From: Neoceratodus forsteri
Lineage: Eukaryota > Chordata > Ceratodontiformes > Ceratodontidae
DNA: 64,000 nt
Direction of reading: 5' to 3'
Assembly: GCA_016271365.2 (NCBI GenBank)
Contig: CM028136.1
Location: forward strand, 472,438,001 to 472,502,000
Shown here in pieces: positions 35,625 through 47,013 of the stretch; positions within the stretch are counted from its first letter, which is position 1; every line of letters starts with the position of its first letter. A program made the translations under genes and the position numbers. The notes below the pieces were generated by a model, which had not been told where the DNA came from, did not search any database, and saw only the letters and a program-made list of their open reading frames with translations.

Positions 35625-36709
35625 TGCTTCTTATTATCAGTAGTTTACAGTGAGTATGTATTGATTTCTCATACTACGGTTTTTCCTTGAACTGTGGTGT
35701 GAATGCTTCCTTAACCTTTTTCTAGATGCCTTTGTAACCAAATGCTAGCAACTGATTTTTATTTTGTTTTAACAGTTTCCAGTTGCAAACAGTGTAACAG
35801 GACAGGACTACTGTAGTACTACGACTACGAGCCTCCAAAGGATATCATTTTCAGGAAAGTATCAATCTTATTTCATCTCTTCAGTTTAGTTTTTCAATTT
35901 TTCAAGCTGGTGTAAAGCATGCAATGGGGGTAACATAGAGGCCAGATAATATATTTTTTCATGCACTTCTGTCAGTCACTGGCCTATTCAGCATGCCATG
36001 GTTCTACAATGTTTTATCCTGGTCACATGATAACACATAATGTAATGTAAATTAAGTTAAGACAGTGTGCCAGTGCATGTCACACGCACTAAACATGTTG
36101 GTCTTGGACTGGCTTACTAATAACTTGGTATTTTAAGCTGAATTTAACAGGAACAGCCACACCATGAACAGAATGTGGTAGTACAATAAAGCCAGAATAA
36201 TTTCTTCTTCGTCTGTTGTCTGTTTGCAGGTAACATGTAGGTGCTGTATGTTGTCATCAGTGCATTATTCAAATCAGAAGATGTGCAACTAGTATGAATC
36301 TGGAAGATACACAGAAAACCTGTAAAGAAGATGAAAATATTATTGAAACTTGTTTTCAAATGATGCCCCAAACCCCACCCACTCACCCCCACAAACAACA
36401 ATACTTACCTTTCATGGCTTGACAGTTTTTGTACAACCAAAGTCATCAACAAGCTGAAATGTGTGAAACCAAAGTAGGACTCTATGACCTGTGAAAGCAA
36501 AAAAAAAAAAAAAATGATTACATATGCAGAAAGTAAATGTCTTGGTCTCAGAAAAAATCTGAGCGTGACATGTATAGTAACTTACCAATGGTGTTTCAGT
36601 CAGCATAGCAAATTAATGGTCCTCCAGGATATCAACTTGTGGTTCACCCCATGGTCATCTGTGGCTATCATCATTTGGAAACACACTGTGCATCAGCTCA
36701 GTCAGCACT

Positions 36710-36780
36710 CAGCAGCAGCAAAAACAGAAGGACAACAGCAGCAGCAGCAGAAAACAGAAGGGCAACAGCAGCAGCAGCAG
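36710..36780 (+). repeat. 30 bp tandem repeat with CAG core
   Basis: AAAACAGAAGGACAACAGCA plus GCAGCAGCAG at 36721-36750 is repeated at 36751-36780 with one change. AGCAGCAGCA precedes it. Confidence 0.95.
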
Positions 36781-36784
36781 GTGC

Positions 36785-37045
36785 CAGAGTTGTGGCTATT
36801 TATGCCTGCTTTAGTCAGCACATCCTGAAATAACTGTGACTTTTCAGAACATTTTCTCATGTGATTATTCGCATCAGGACTGGGAGTCTGGCTTTTTCAT
36901 GACATTTTAACGGCAGCCATTTTAGTGGGCACACTTATGCAGAGTTGTGGCTGTTGGTGCACACTTTAATCAGTGCATCCTGAAATAATTGTGACTTTTC
37001 AGCACATTATCTCATGTGATTATTCTTCACGGGAGTTGGGACACT
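36785..37045. repeat. 155 bp tandem duplication
   Basis: AGAGTTGTGGCT at 36786 and 36941, each followed by CATCCTGAAATAA, TGTGACTTTTCAG and TCATGTGATTATTC. Confidence 0.85.
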
Positions 37046-37616
37046 AATACTGCATGCAGAATGCTGTAGCAAGATAGCAATATAAGCATGCTACATTCAC
37101 ATAGCATAGTAATTTTTTTCTCTGGGGGGTGGACAGTAATTGTGTTGGGTGATGGTAGGGTATTTTTATTGTGGTTGTTGTGGGTATGTTAAGAAAACTG
37201 AACACAGTCAACAGTACTCAAAAACTTAAATCACATGACAACTACCACAGTAGTGCAATAATCTGTTGACAATTTTTACCTGTACTTTCCTATGCGATTT
37301 TCAATTATAATAATAATAATAAAAGGTTTTTTTAAGGTGCCTTTCAAAAAATCAAGGCACCATACAAATTACATAGATAAAATTCCAATCATTACAATAA
37401 AAACAATTAATCAAATGAATGCAATCAGACTCCAAATACTTGGGTCCACAGATATGTTTTTAGGGTCTTTTTAAACCCATCCATGGACACGCACTCCCTT
37501 ATCTGGTAGGGTAGAGAATTCCAGAGGGTCGGGGCCACGTACATAAATGTACGAGTGCCAGAGGATCTGAAAGACACCCTCGGGATCTCTAGCAACCCCT
37601 CGCCAGCTGAGTGGAG

Positions 37617-38860
37617 CTATTGCTCAGGGCAGTAAGGGACCAGGAGCTCTTTCAGGTAGTCAGGGCCAAGTACATGTAGGGCTTTGTAAGTCAGAAGACT
37701 GACTTTAAAGGTGATCCGCCATTGTACTGGCAGCCAGTGCAGTCTGCTCAACACTGGCGAAATATGGTTGGACCAAGAAGTACCAGTCAATAGTCGGGCC
37801 GCTGCATTCTGCACTAGCTGCAGGTGATGGATATCAAACCCAGAAAGCCCTAGGTAAAGGGAGTTGCAGTAGTTCAGACATGAGAACACAAAGGCATGGA
37901 GGACCAGCGTAGGAAGATCGCCGGACAGAACAAGATGCCTAATCCTGGAGATATTCCTGAGATGGTAAAATGCAGACTTGATGACAGCAGACACCTGCAA
38001 ATGCATAGTCAAACCCTCATCAAGTGTTACCCTCAGATTACGCACCCGTTCAGAGGTCAGAGTGAAACCCCCCCTAAGATAAAGTCCTGAGGGTGAACCA
38101 ACTCCCGACCCCCCTATCCGGCATGCTGAGTCCACTACCAACACCTCCGTCTTTTCCGAATTCAACTTCAACCAACTTGAATCCATCCACTCCTGGATTT
38201 CACTAAGGCAGTTATTAAAGACTGAGAGAGCTCCATCCTGATCGAGTGCAAAAGAAAGGTAGAGCTGGGTATCATCAGCATAGCAGTGAAACCTCAGCCC
38301 ATACCTTCTTACAATGTCTCTGAGGGGCAGCATATACACTGCAAACAACATGGGGGACAATACCAAGCCCTGAGGAACCCCACAAAAAAGAGAAACTGGG
38401 TCAGAGGAATAAACCCCAGACACCACTCTAGAAGTTCTTCCAGTGAGGTAAGAAGTAAACCACCTGAGGACTACATCCAACAGTCCACAGATGAACCTCT
38501 GATGCTCAAGCAGAACCCCATGGTCCACAGTGTCAAAAGCTGATGAGAAATCAAGGAGGACCAGAATGGAATGGTTCCTTCATCCCTAGCCATCAGGAGA
38601 TCATTGAGCACCCGAACCAGCGCTGTCTCAATACTATGCCTTTTTGAAAACCAGATTGAAGAGATTCATAGATATCATGGATGGTCAAATGGTTCTCCAG
38701 TTGTACAGCCACTACCTTCTCAATCACCTTCCCTAAAAAGGGAAGATTAGAGATTGGTCTGTAGTTTGCATGGCAGTCTGGGTCCAAAGAAGCTTTCTTC
38801 ATGAGTGGTGTTACCACAGCCTCCTTAAGGGAGCTCAGAAACTCACCTGTTTCCAGGGAG
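37617..38860 (-). pseudogene. L2 reverse transcriptase
   Basis: RNA-directed DNA polymerase for target-primed insertion. A 303-codon open frame covers the core: DHGVLLEHQRF, RWFTSYLTGRTSRVV, CGVPQGLVLSPMLF, YADDTQLYLSF (box at 38271-38282), WLKLNSEKTEVLV, RNLRVTLDEGLTM, SCLNYCNSLYLGL, QNAAARLLTGT, LHWLPVQWRITFK and LLVPYCPEQ at the end, all standard for the L2 clade. Upstream, at 38817-38593, NYRPISNLPFLGKVIEKVVA and SLQSGFQK form the fingers in another frame. The catalytic residues look intact, so this is a relatively young copy. The frameshift near 38550-38590 breaks the protein. Confidence 0.88.
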
Positions 38861-39274
38861 CATCAGACTATCCATGCTAGGACAGGACCAATAGAGTCAA
38901 TACAACCCAAAATCAGGGAAGTTGGCCCTGGATCCAAACTACAGCATGTAGGGCGTGCACCCCGGACAATCCGCATGATATCCACAAATTCCCATCGGTC
39001 TGAAAGCACTCCAGGAAAACCAAGGGGCGGCAGCCTCATGCTGATCCACAACAACACCCTTAGGGTGTGCTGGTTGAAGTGCCTCCCTGATGTCAGCCAC
39101 CTAAGTACCAAAGAATCGAGCAAGTTCATCACACTCCTTTTGTGTAAAAGCCCTTCAGACCTGTAGACAAGCTGGGCTGCATAGCCTGTCCATGGTGTGA
39201 AAAAGCTGAGCTGGTCGATTCTGAGCAGCTGCAATCTCCCTGGAAAGAAACTCTGCCTTCTTACAGGTGATTGC

Positions 39275-40312
39275 CTATTGGTAGGCTTGATAATGCTCCA
39301 TAAATCTAAGGTGGTTGGCATCAAGGGAGGATCTCCGCCAGCAACGCTCTAACCTTCGACCTAGTTGCCACATCTCCCTCAAGGTCCCATCAAACCATGG
39401 GGATTGAGGGCGAAGAGAGAGAGGACGAACATGGACAGGAACAATGAGATTCAGAGCCACAGAGATGGCCCTATTATAGGCCACCACGAGGGCATCTGGA
39501 TCATTGTTTGCCACTGGAAAGGACGATGGGTCAAGTACCACCACCAGGCCTTCAGAGCTAACATCTCGTAAAGGGCGACACCTGACCATCTCCACAGAGG
39601 AAGGCCTAAAAAGGGGGGGCACTAAAACTAAACCCCACAGTGTAGTGGTTGGACCATCCAACTGGTTCACCCCCAAATCAGAGGCCTCGATCCCCAGGAA
39701 AAAAATTAAGTCAAGGGAGTGACAGTGTTTATGACTAGCAGTGGTAACTATCAGTGTAAGGCCCAGAGATGACATCAACTGGAGGAAGTGCTGTCCAAAC
39801 TGCGAGAGTTCATCATTGATCCAGGCATTAAAATCACTGAGAAACATCAGTCTTGGTGATTCAAATGCCATGTCGATGACGTAATCTGCCACTTGCTGAA
39901 GGAATCTCTTCTCATCTCCAGGTGGATGGTAGATGAGGATGATTCTACAGCCTACACCTGCTACCACAATACACTGGAATGACTCGGCTTCCTCAACTGG
40001 TACACTCAGGAGGTTAAGTTTAGTCTTAAAACAGACTGCAACCCCAACCCCCCGTGATCCAACCTTGGGCAGTGAAACACCAAGTACCCAGCTGGAGTCA
40101 AAGCTTCCAAAACGGGGCCAGAATTTTCATCCAGCCAGGTCCCGGTAATGCAAGCCAGATCCACCCTTTCTACAAGATCTGCAATAATTGCAGACTTGTT
40201 TCTGATGGCCCTGGCATTGCATAATGCCACCCAAGTTGGACAAACTCCCGGGGCAGTCTGGGCCACCTGCCCACCAATATTGGTGGTGCCCTTGGGTATG
40301 GAAACCAAACAA
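39275..40312 (-). pseudogene. L2 endonuclease
   Basis: AP-type endonuclease of the L2 polyprotein. N-terminal block (40308-40006): CNARAIRNKSAIIADLVERV, DLACITGTWLDE (usual TETWL; here the catalytic Glu position reads Gly) and PAGYLVFHCPR. Second block (39967-39275): GVGCRIILIYHPP, LMFLSDFNAWIND (usual GDFN) and SHKHCHSLDLIF. The SDH/LSDH segment is degraded. There is a frame change near 39970-40006. The Gly for Glu and Ser for Gly changes suggest lost nicking activity. Confidence 0.82.
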
Positions 40313-40450
40313 GGTAAACCATGTTCTGGATTCTATTTTGCCCAGGGTGTCTCCTGGATCTCATGACCCTGATGTGGCGGCCCCGCTCATTCACCCTCTA
40401 CTGCTCACTACCCCACCTTCGCGCCTCCCCTATAGGCAATACCTAGCACC

Positions 40451-41800
40451 TGACAGTGCTGGTAAGTTGTAAAGTGCAATGGGGGAGGAAAAAAAGGGCA
40501 GAGGGCATGAAGGGCAGAGGATGAATAGTGCACTACCATGAGGGTAGGTCTCCAGCACATCTCAACTCTTAAACTGACCAACAGACTGATGCAACTAAGA
40601 AGAAATTACCCCGGGTCAACTTAACTAAAACCTGGAATTAACAATACAATAACTTTAACTTATAAGACTTGAAATCATATAAACATAAAATACCAATAAT
40701 CACTTAATTTTTTTTTTAAAGTCCAAAAAAGATAATAAAGGATAATCCCCAGCTGCCAACAGATATCAAACTTTAATCCAAATAATGGACACAAGCATAC
40801 AAGGCATAGTTCAGAAGATCTCCAGCACAGCAGTGGATTTAAGGGGCACAGGTAAACCTCTCCTCCCCAATACTCTGGAACCAGTCAAATAGCTCATACG
40901 CTCAAAAATTTCCAGCGCCTTATGGTCCTCACACCACCAAGGAATGCTGGTAAAAATGAAAAGGAAAACACAGTAACTTCCCTAACCCCTAAAGTACTCT
41001 CACTACCAGAGGAGGGACTACTGAGATCATCTAGTAGTAGTTATCTACTGACTTGTCTATATGATACCCTTATTTCCACAATTTATGACTGCTGGACTAT
41101 GTTTTTTCACATATGACATAATAAACACAGCACTACTTTTAATCTTGCTTGCGGCAAGTTTTCATCAGTATTCTCACCTGTTTTTGCACATCTATCATTT
41201 CAAATTATTTCTGTTGTGACTAAAACAAAGTATCATGCAATCCAGCAGGACATGGTACACCACCATTACATTACGGAGCAGTAGGTGTTCGGAAACAGCT
41301 GGGTATGCTGATTAAAACAACAGTTCAGAACAAGAATAAAAGGAGCACTACTGTTATTTCATATCTGAAAAGAACCCATGACAGAACATGGGTGTGTCAG
41401 GACATTAATGCATGCCCTGGGTGCGATGCAAGGCACAAAGGCTTGCCAGAGTAACTTACTCCAGCTGGGAAGTGCATTAATGCCCTGATACATCCATGGG
41501 CTGGAGTGAGTTATCGCACTTATAAAACAGGCTAGCTAACTGTAAAAATCAAAAAATAAAAACCTTTTTATTCATTAATGAATGACCAGGTGACACTTCT
41601 TGCCAAATGGCAAATCATCACATTTGAAATTTCATTAATGACCTTTTTATAATGCATATGAACATTAATTGTGGAAGGAATGGTATCATACATACAAGTC
41701 AGTAAATAAGGGACAATTAAAAACAGAATAAAACTGTATAGGTCAAAATTGTTAAAGAGCAGGTGAGCATTGTCAGGTGGTTACCCAGCAGTGCACATCT
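40451..41800. other. Interval within hAT without recognised features
   Basis: A/T-rich. A T/A run lies at 40707-40719. It may include the L2 5' UTR or hAT internal sequence. No gene seen. Confidence 0.35.
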
Positions 41801-41868
41801 TAAACATATATGATAGCTGATGTGCTCCAGTGCTGAAGGGTATTATTAATACCATGCAGTCCAGTCCA

Positions 41869-42326
41869 GAAAAAAAGTTATGGCACCAAGACTGTGTACC
41901 CACAGAAAAACACAGCAGTGTCCTAAACCGAGTGACACATCCCCAGGCAGGCACCTCAGCAACCTTTTGTGACATCAGTAAATTAAAATCAGAGTGTATG
42001 CTCTACTGACATGTATGGGCGCAAATTTTCTAAAGCTTTTTGTACTACTTATTGTTGCAATTTACAGAAATCAAAGAGACTTCTGTAGTGGAGTAACAGC
42101 CACTCTTATTACAGCAGTCGCTTTTTTTATTATTCTAAATTGCAGCTATAAATAGTAATAACAGCTAAAGAAAGATTACACCCTTACAAGGCAATGGAGT
42201 GCACACTCAGCATTAATTTTCTAACGTCACTAAATTAACATGGGGGTGCCTGCGTGGGTGTGTCAGCAGGTTCAGGAAATGCCTCTGTTTTTCTGAGGGT
42301 ACATTTGGGGAGCTATAACTTTTTTA
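41869..42326. repeat. Palindromic element P1
   Basis: Arms at about 41869-42003 and 42190-42326 are reverse complements: AAAAAAAGTTATGG against CTATAACTTTTTT, AGAAAAACA against TGTTTTTCT, GCAGGCACC against GGTGCCTGC, and TCAGTAAATTA against TCACTAAATTA. MITE-like, with no coding region. Confidence 0.75.
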
Positions 42327-42527
42327 CTGGAACAGGAAAATCAGCCAGTACTGCTCTCAGTCACTGTCCATAGCTTAATGATCGACAGACATTGCAGTAG
42401 GATAAATTCCCCAAAAGATTATTTTACCAGCATACAGAAACAGGTGCCCCTCCCCAGTCCTCACATAGTAAGTCGAATGATATTGCAAGGTACCCACGCT
42501 TTGTCAAGGCTGAGGTGGTAATTTGCA

Positions 42528-42842
42528 TTACACCATATTTAAGAAGTTTAATTAAAGTGACAGTGGTAAAAAGTACAGATATAAAGTGCAAAAGGTTTCT
42601 GCAAAGGATAATAATAAATAAAGATAATAAGGGTGTATGCTATTAAATAATAGTAATTGATCTATGTGTATGTATTGTACCTACAAAGGCAGGTCTATAA
42701 ACTGTGTGATGTGATAGAATTTAATGTCAGATTTAGTAAAAGGTGTCTAAAAAACAGATCATGCTTGCACAAACGTTTTGCACTTTATATCTATGCTTTT
42801 TACCACTGTCAGTTTAATTAAACTTCTTAAATATGGTATAAT
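42528..42842. repeat. Palindromic element P2
   Basis: The arms 42528-42593 and 42775-42842 share CCATATTTAAGAAGTTTAAT, GACAGTGGTAAAAAG and AGATATAAAGTGCAAAA in opposite senses, with a spacer of about 180 bp. MITE-like. Confidence 0.85.
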
Positions 42843-43478
42843 TACTGGTGACATACAATATCAACCGGAGTACGGTGACTGTAAAATGCTGTAATAACCA
42901 GATTCCGAGTTAGCATTGCTGTCAAAAAAATTTAATAACCTGAAATCCTGTCATTATGGCATTTTCAAAACATTTAGCTTTCAGTAGCATGTCCTCCACT
43001 GTCACTCATTATGAGTGTGACACCTCACTGGCTCTTTGGCTTTGAGTGGGCAGGAAAAAACTTAGAAAACATGGTAGCTCCATTTTTCTCAATCCCGAGG
43101 ACTCGTGCTGGGGAGATTCCCTCTTCTTTTGAGGTAACTAATTTTTTTACTGTTTATTCTGCATTTACAATGGGGAAAAAAATATTAAGTTGATCCTGTG
43201 CTTTCAAAACTTTGGGCTGGTGGCACTTTGGTAGACAGTCAGTCAGCTCGAGAACAGACCTCATTGACTGTTGTGTACCAATTGCACTTCCGTGCTGGCT
43301 TCACAGAACATCTTTTTTTTTAAATACAAAAGAACACAAGAAAAAAAAGTCTCTCCAAAGAGACAGAGAGAGCAAGTGTGTGTGTCTGTGTCTGTGTCTC
43401 CCTCTCCTCACAGAACTACTTCTGAAATTGTTCACAGAAAAAAAAATCCGTGCACCAGTAATTATAAAAAAATAAAGT

Positions 43479-43580
43479 ATAGGTAAGTGTGTGTTTATGT
43501 ATTTTTTTATACCCCCTCAGTGTGTGATGCCCTCATAAACCTTGGGGGTGTAAAAAAAAATACATAACACACTTACCTAT
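43479..43580. repeat. Hairpin P3
   Basis: Arms 43479-43516 and 43544-43580: ATAGGTAAGTGTGT pairs with ACACACTTACCTAT, and the A/T run and CCCCC/GGGGG also pair. The loop is about 27 nt. A near-perfect snap-back structure. Confidence 0.9.
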
Positions 43581-43959
43581 CCATTATTCTCTACTTAATG
43601 CCAATTACCACCTCAGCCTTGACAAAGCTTGGATACCATGCAAAATCGTTCAACTTACTATGTGGAGACTGGGGAGGGGCATCTGTATCTGTATGCTGGT
43701 AAAATAAACTTTTGGGAAGTTTATCCTACTGCAATCTCTGTGGATTATTAAGCTGTGGATAGTGACTGATAGATGTACTGACTTCTCCTACTTTAATAGA
43801 TGGAACTGCATGATATTATTAATACCCCTCAACACTGGAGCAAGTCAGCTATGGTATATGTTTGTAGGGGGGCTGTATGACTGGAAGAAAATATTACTGC
43901 TAAAAAATATGCTTTTACTGTATTTGTGAGAAGAAAGACAGAACACACAATGAAAGTTA

Positions 43960-44463
43960 TACAGAAAACAAAAAGAGTACACATCCAGATTGTGATGACT
44001 CAGCAGCAATTGCAGCATTGCCATTATTTGCAGCTGATTAACCTCAGTTCTCTCCATCTGCTACTCCATGTTCTCCACCACATTACTCAGGTGGTCTACC
44101 TCACTCAACAGCAGCCCAAGATCCACCTATGTAGCAGGACTTGAGGGGTTGCGCTCCTGTGCAGGTGCCAGAACAGCCACTTGATCCCACTCCCCTTTTC
44201 CATTTCTCACCCTGTGCAGGTGGAGGCCATGCTGCCACCTGTTGCACAGCAGGTGCATTGCTGGAAATGTCCACTGCCTTGGCCTCCCACTCTGCATAAT
44301 AGTGGTTTACAAGATGAGTATGCTGCCCACCTATCCCAAGATGACTGCCCCTGGGCCCACACTGCACCAGGACACAACAGATGCCACATTTCACCACACG
44401 GGGGTCACTAGGCAGTGATGAAAATACATTCCACACTATGGAGCTGTGTGGCAGACCTGGCAC
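43960..44463 (-). pseudogene. BED zinc-finger plus coiled-coil protein near the hAT 3' end
   Basis: Minus-strand gene convergent with the hAT transposase. From 44463: SSIVWNVFSSLPSDPRVVKC, then C26-x2-C29 and H50-x3-H54 (THLVNH), a BED-type finger. It shares a GSHL(x4)QHTHL segment with the transposase BED finger. After a short Ala/Pro-rich linker and one frame change near 44105, a heptad-like stretch follows: LLLSEVDHLSNVVENME, a stop, then QMERTEVNQLQIMAMLQLLL (to about 43990). The product would be small, about 160 residues, and probably bound DNA and oligomerised (inference). It could be an accessory gene of the hAT element or a fragment of a second hAT transposase. The coiled coil favours the first. 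An alanine-rich frame upstream (44813-44487) may be leader sequence. Confidence 0.5.
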
Positions 44464-44561
44464 AGGTGGTGGACGGGCACCAGATGTTACAGGCTACCGG
44501 ACACTTGGGGGGGACAACCTGCTGCTGTTCTTCTTGCTGCTACGATGGCTGCTGTAACTGT

Positions 44562-44562
<1 letters not shown>

Positions 44563-44593
<31 letters not shown>

Positions 44594-44594
44594 A
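44563..44594 (+). repeat. (GCT)n trinucleotide repeat
   Basis: About ten CTG/GCT units. On the minus strand this would encode polyalanine upstream of the BED-finger gene. Confidence 0.9.
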
Positions 44595-45252
44595 ACTGCC
44601 ATGGCAATGGCCAGCAAAGGGGGGGGCAGTGCTAGGTGCCACCAGCAGGAGTGCTTGCATCAGGGAACCACTATCTCCACTTCCAGCAAGGGGAGCACTA
44701 ACAGGGAACAAATTCCCAAGGTTGATGTGTACAGTGCCACTGAGCATCCTTGGCCCAAAAGTGAGGATCTCTATGTGCCCCCAAACCGAAACCTCCTCTC
44801 TGCATTTTACCAAACAAAGAAATTAATTAAACTATTAAGAACAACTATTAACAAAACAATAAAAACTAAAGAAAATCAAAAGGGCACAACTCATAACAAG
44901 AAAAATGGCACTAAACCGCAAAAAATAAGTGAATTGAACAACAACATAAATCTGTCACTCTCTCTCTTTAACACACAGGTAGCTCTTTCTCCAGCACTTG
45001 GCAAGGGGAAAGTGAAACTAATTCACTGTTTTTCCTAATTAACTTCCTGCCTGCTGCATGTGACTTGCAAATTGTGAGTCACGTGATCTGTGGCTGTTTC
45101 AATTCTCAGACACTTTGCCTTTCTGGAAAATAAGGCGAAGTCGGTAATGCCAAATCATTTTAAAGTCAAAGTGGCCCTTTTCAATGGGGACTTCGTGTAG
45201 CTCCAAATGGATGCGAAGTAGGTGACTTTGCATTTACTTCACTTAGGGAGTA

Positions 45253-45279
45253 CAGCTTTGCTGCATCTCTACTCATGAC
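45253..45279 (-). repeat. hAT right end: terminal inverted repeat plus target duplication
   Basis: Minus strand TAGAGATGCAGCAAAGCTG; the plus strand then gives CTCATGAC. It matches the left end imperfectly (TAG-G-TG, then AA). Confidence 0.75.
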
Positions 45280-46299
45280 ACATACACAGTAGCCAGACTG
45301 GTGGGTTTAGTGGTGGAGTATTTGGGCAACTGCAAACTATGCCAGCTATGGAATCCTGATGAATAGAAAGGAACAGGAGTGGATATACGGGCTGAGGGTA
45401 CTAAAAAGACCAGGTTTAAATGAACATTTTTAATTGACTACACTTCTAAAGAAATGATTAACAGATAATAAAATAAAGGTTTATGTAAATCACCCATGGC
45501 ATGCAGAGCCAGAATATCTTGTGTGTCCCATGAAACACTTTACCTTTTATTTGTATATTCCCCATTGAAATATTCCCTTCCTCCTGTCTTTGAAATTTGG
45601 TCAAATAATTCATGATATAGCAACATTAGTAAGACCATACATTTATACCATTTTGAGCTGCTACAGTATACGATATTTAGTTAGAATGTTCGCTCTATTT
45701 TCACCCAACATTTGGTCATGTATTTCTGAATATGGGGACAACAGTATACCCTTTTTATTACTGATATGCCTACTGAGATCTCCCCCCCCTCCGTACTTGA
45801 TGTTGTCACTATGTGGTCATCAGCTTGACTGGGTGAATGGGATTCTATTGTGGATCATGTGTGGAAGACTGCAGTGTTTTAAGATCCAACATGAACTGAT
45901 AATGGGATCAACTGTTGCCTATGGTTGTACACAATTACTGTGTTTTAAATGACATACCCAAGTAATTGCTTTAGAATGCATCCATTTGTATTAGGTCGGT
46001 AGATGGATGCAAACGTGAGTGCTTTTTTTGTAATGGGACTTACTAATGTATGCACTAAAACATGAAAATTGGAGCCTTGGGGATGGCTACCAGCTAGTGG
46101 GTTCAAAATCATGCACTTGAGAGAATATTTTGGAACACTTACTTGTGTCTGTATTGAATCTATATAATGTTTAAAAAATTAGTGCATTTTTGAAATAAGG
46201 CTTATTAATGGATGCACTATTATTGCATGAAAACTGAAATCTTAGGGACAGCTTCAGGCAATTTCTTTTTGAACTTTTAAGATATAGACTTATTACGGC
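45280..46299. other. Interval right of hAT without recognised features
   Basis: A 120-codon open frame at 45590-45952 shows no recognisable domain and no neighbour support. It is probably chance. Confidence 0.35.
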
Positions 46300-46314
46300 A
46301 TTGTGAAGCACTGA

Positions 46315-46830
46315 TTCTGGGGGTATCAGCATTTATGGAGCCCAGGTGCAAGCAACAAAAACAGGCAATCAAAGACACAAAAGTCCAACAAATTATAACG
46401 TTCAGCTCTTCAAATTTAAATGTAAAGGATGTTGCAGGAGATAGGGGTTGGCTTTACCCCCATGTCTCATGCAATACTCCACCATTTATTCTCCACACTA
46501 ACTAGGATATTTGGCTTATAAAAATCATAATTGGTCCACCACTAGGTCAGGATCAAGAATGTGGCTCTGAGTGGGCAGCTGGTGGTGTCATGATTTGGCG
46601 CTGTTAGTGAAAGCATTGCTTCTGCGGTATCACCATTCATGGAGCCCAAGTGCAAGCAACAAAAACAAGCAATCAAAAATGCAAAAGTACAAAAACTTAT
46701 AATGGTGAGCTCTTCAAATATTAATTTAAAGGATGGTGCAGGAGATAGGGGTCGGCTTTATCCCCATCTTATACAATACTCCACCATTTATTCTCCACAC
46801 TAACTATGATATTCAGCATATAAAATTCAC
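46315..46830. repeat. Tandem duplication of about 300 bp
   Basis: Units near 46317-46540 and 46622-46830 share TATGGAGCCCAGGTGCAAGC / CATGGAGCCCAAGTGCAAGC, GCAGGAGATAGGGGT and ACTCCACCATTTATTCTCCA. The second unit continues into the left arm of the palindrome. Confidence 0.85.
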
Positions 46831-47013
46831 AGTAATAGGTAGCTTGCTATCTCAAGCTATGCAAACATTTTATTTCAGTAGAAATACAGTGAGCTTAATG
46901 TAGTAAAGCTTTTCCAACACTTGTAAGCTCTAACATCTTCTTATAAATGTGAAAGATACAGAGTTATGCTCTGCTATGTTATGCTATGCATAAATCTCAA
47001 ATTCAAGCATAAT

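Larger units (their letters stand above)
37300..40450 (-). mobile_element. L2-clade LINE, nearly full length
   Basis: Minus-strand non-LTR element. The 3' end is an (AAT/ATT)n tail at 37302-37322, preceded by GTATGGTGCCTTGATTTTTT (minus). The RT C-terminus begins at 37617 and the endonuclease N-terminus is near 40310. The 5' UTR probably extends to about 40450, but that edge is not defined. It lies inside the hAT element. Confidence 0.8.
41808..43858. repeat. Nested palindrome cluster inside hAT
   Basis: The outer inverted repeat has its left arm in two parts (41808-41868 and 42335-42528) and its right arm at 43601-43858. Both arms share CAGCATACAGA, TGCCCCTCCCCAGTC, CACATAGTAAGT and TTTGTCAAGGCTGAGGTGGT in opposite senses. 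The left arm is split by palindrome P1. The interior holds palindrome P2 and hairpin P3. The order implies an old foldback element later hit by other hairpin elements. Confidence 0.75.
30147..45271 (+). mobile_element. hAT-superfamily DNA transposon, 15.1 kb, with nested insertions
   Basis: The ends are defined by an exact 8 bp direct duplication CTCATGAC at 30139-30146 and 45272-45279, the duplication length typical of hAT. The termini are inverted: TAGTGGTGGGCGAAGTC at 30147 and, on the minus strand from 45271, TAGAGATGCAGCAAAGCTG. Subterminal GAAGT/ACTTC words occur repeatedly in both ends. Between them lie a BED/hAT transposase (plus), a CR1 fragment, an L2, nested palindromes and a BED-finger gene (minus). 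The length is inflated by insertions; about 9 kb remains when the recognisable ones are subtracted. Confidence 0.8.

Noticed and set aside
35479..36780. Possible CRISPR-like or satellite array
   Set aside because: The repeats are only two units each, with different unit lengths and no spacers of constant size. The genome is vertebrate.
44487..44813. Minus-strand alanine-rich frame upstream of the BED-finger gene
   Set aside because: Its length depends on the (GCT)n tract. It is in another frame and shows no domain, so I mention it only as a possible leader.
45590..45952. 120-codon plus-strand open frame
   Set aside because: No domain, odd hydrophobic composition, no neighbours or homologous copy in the window.
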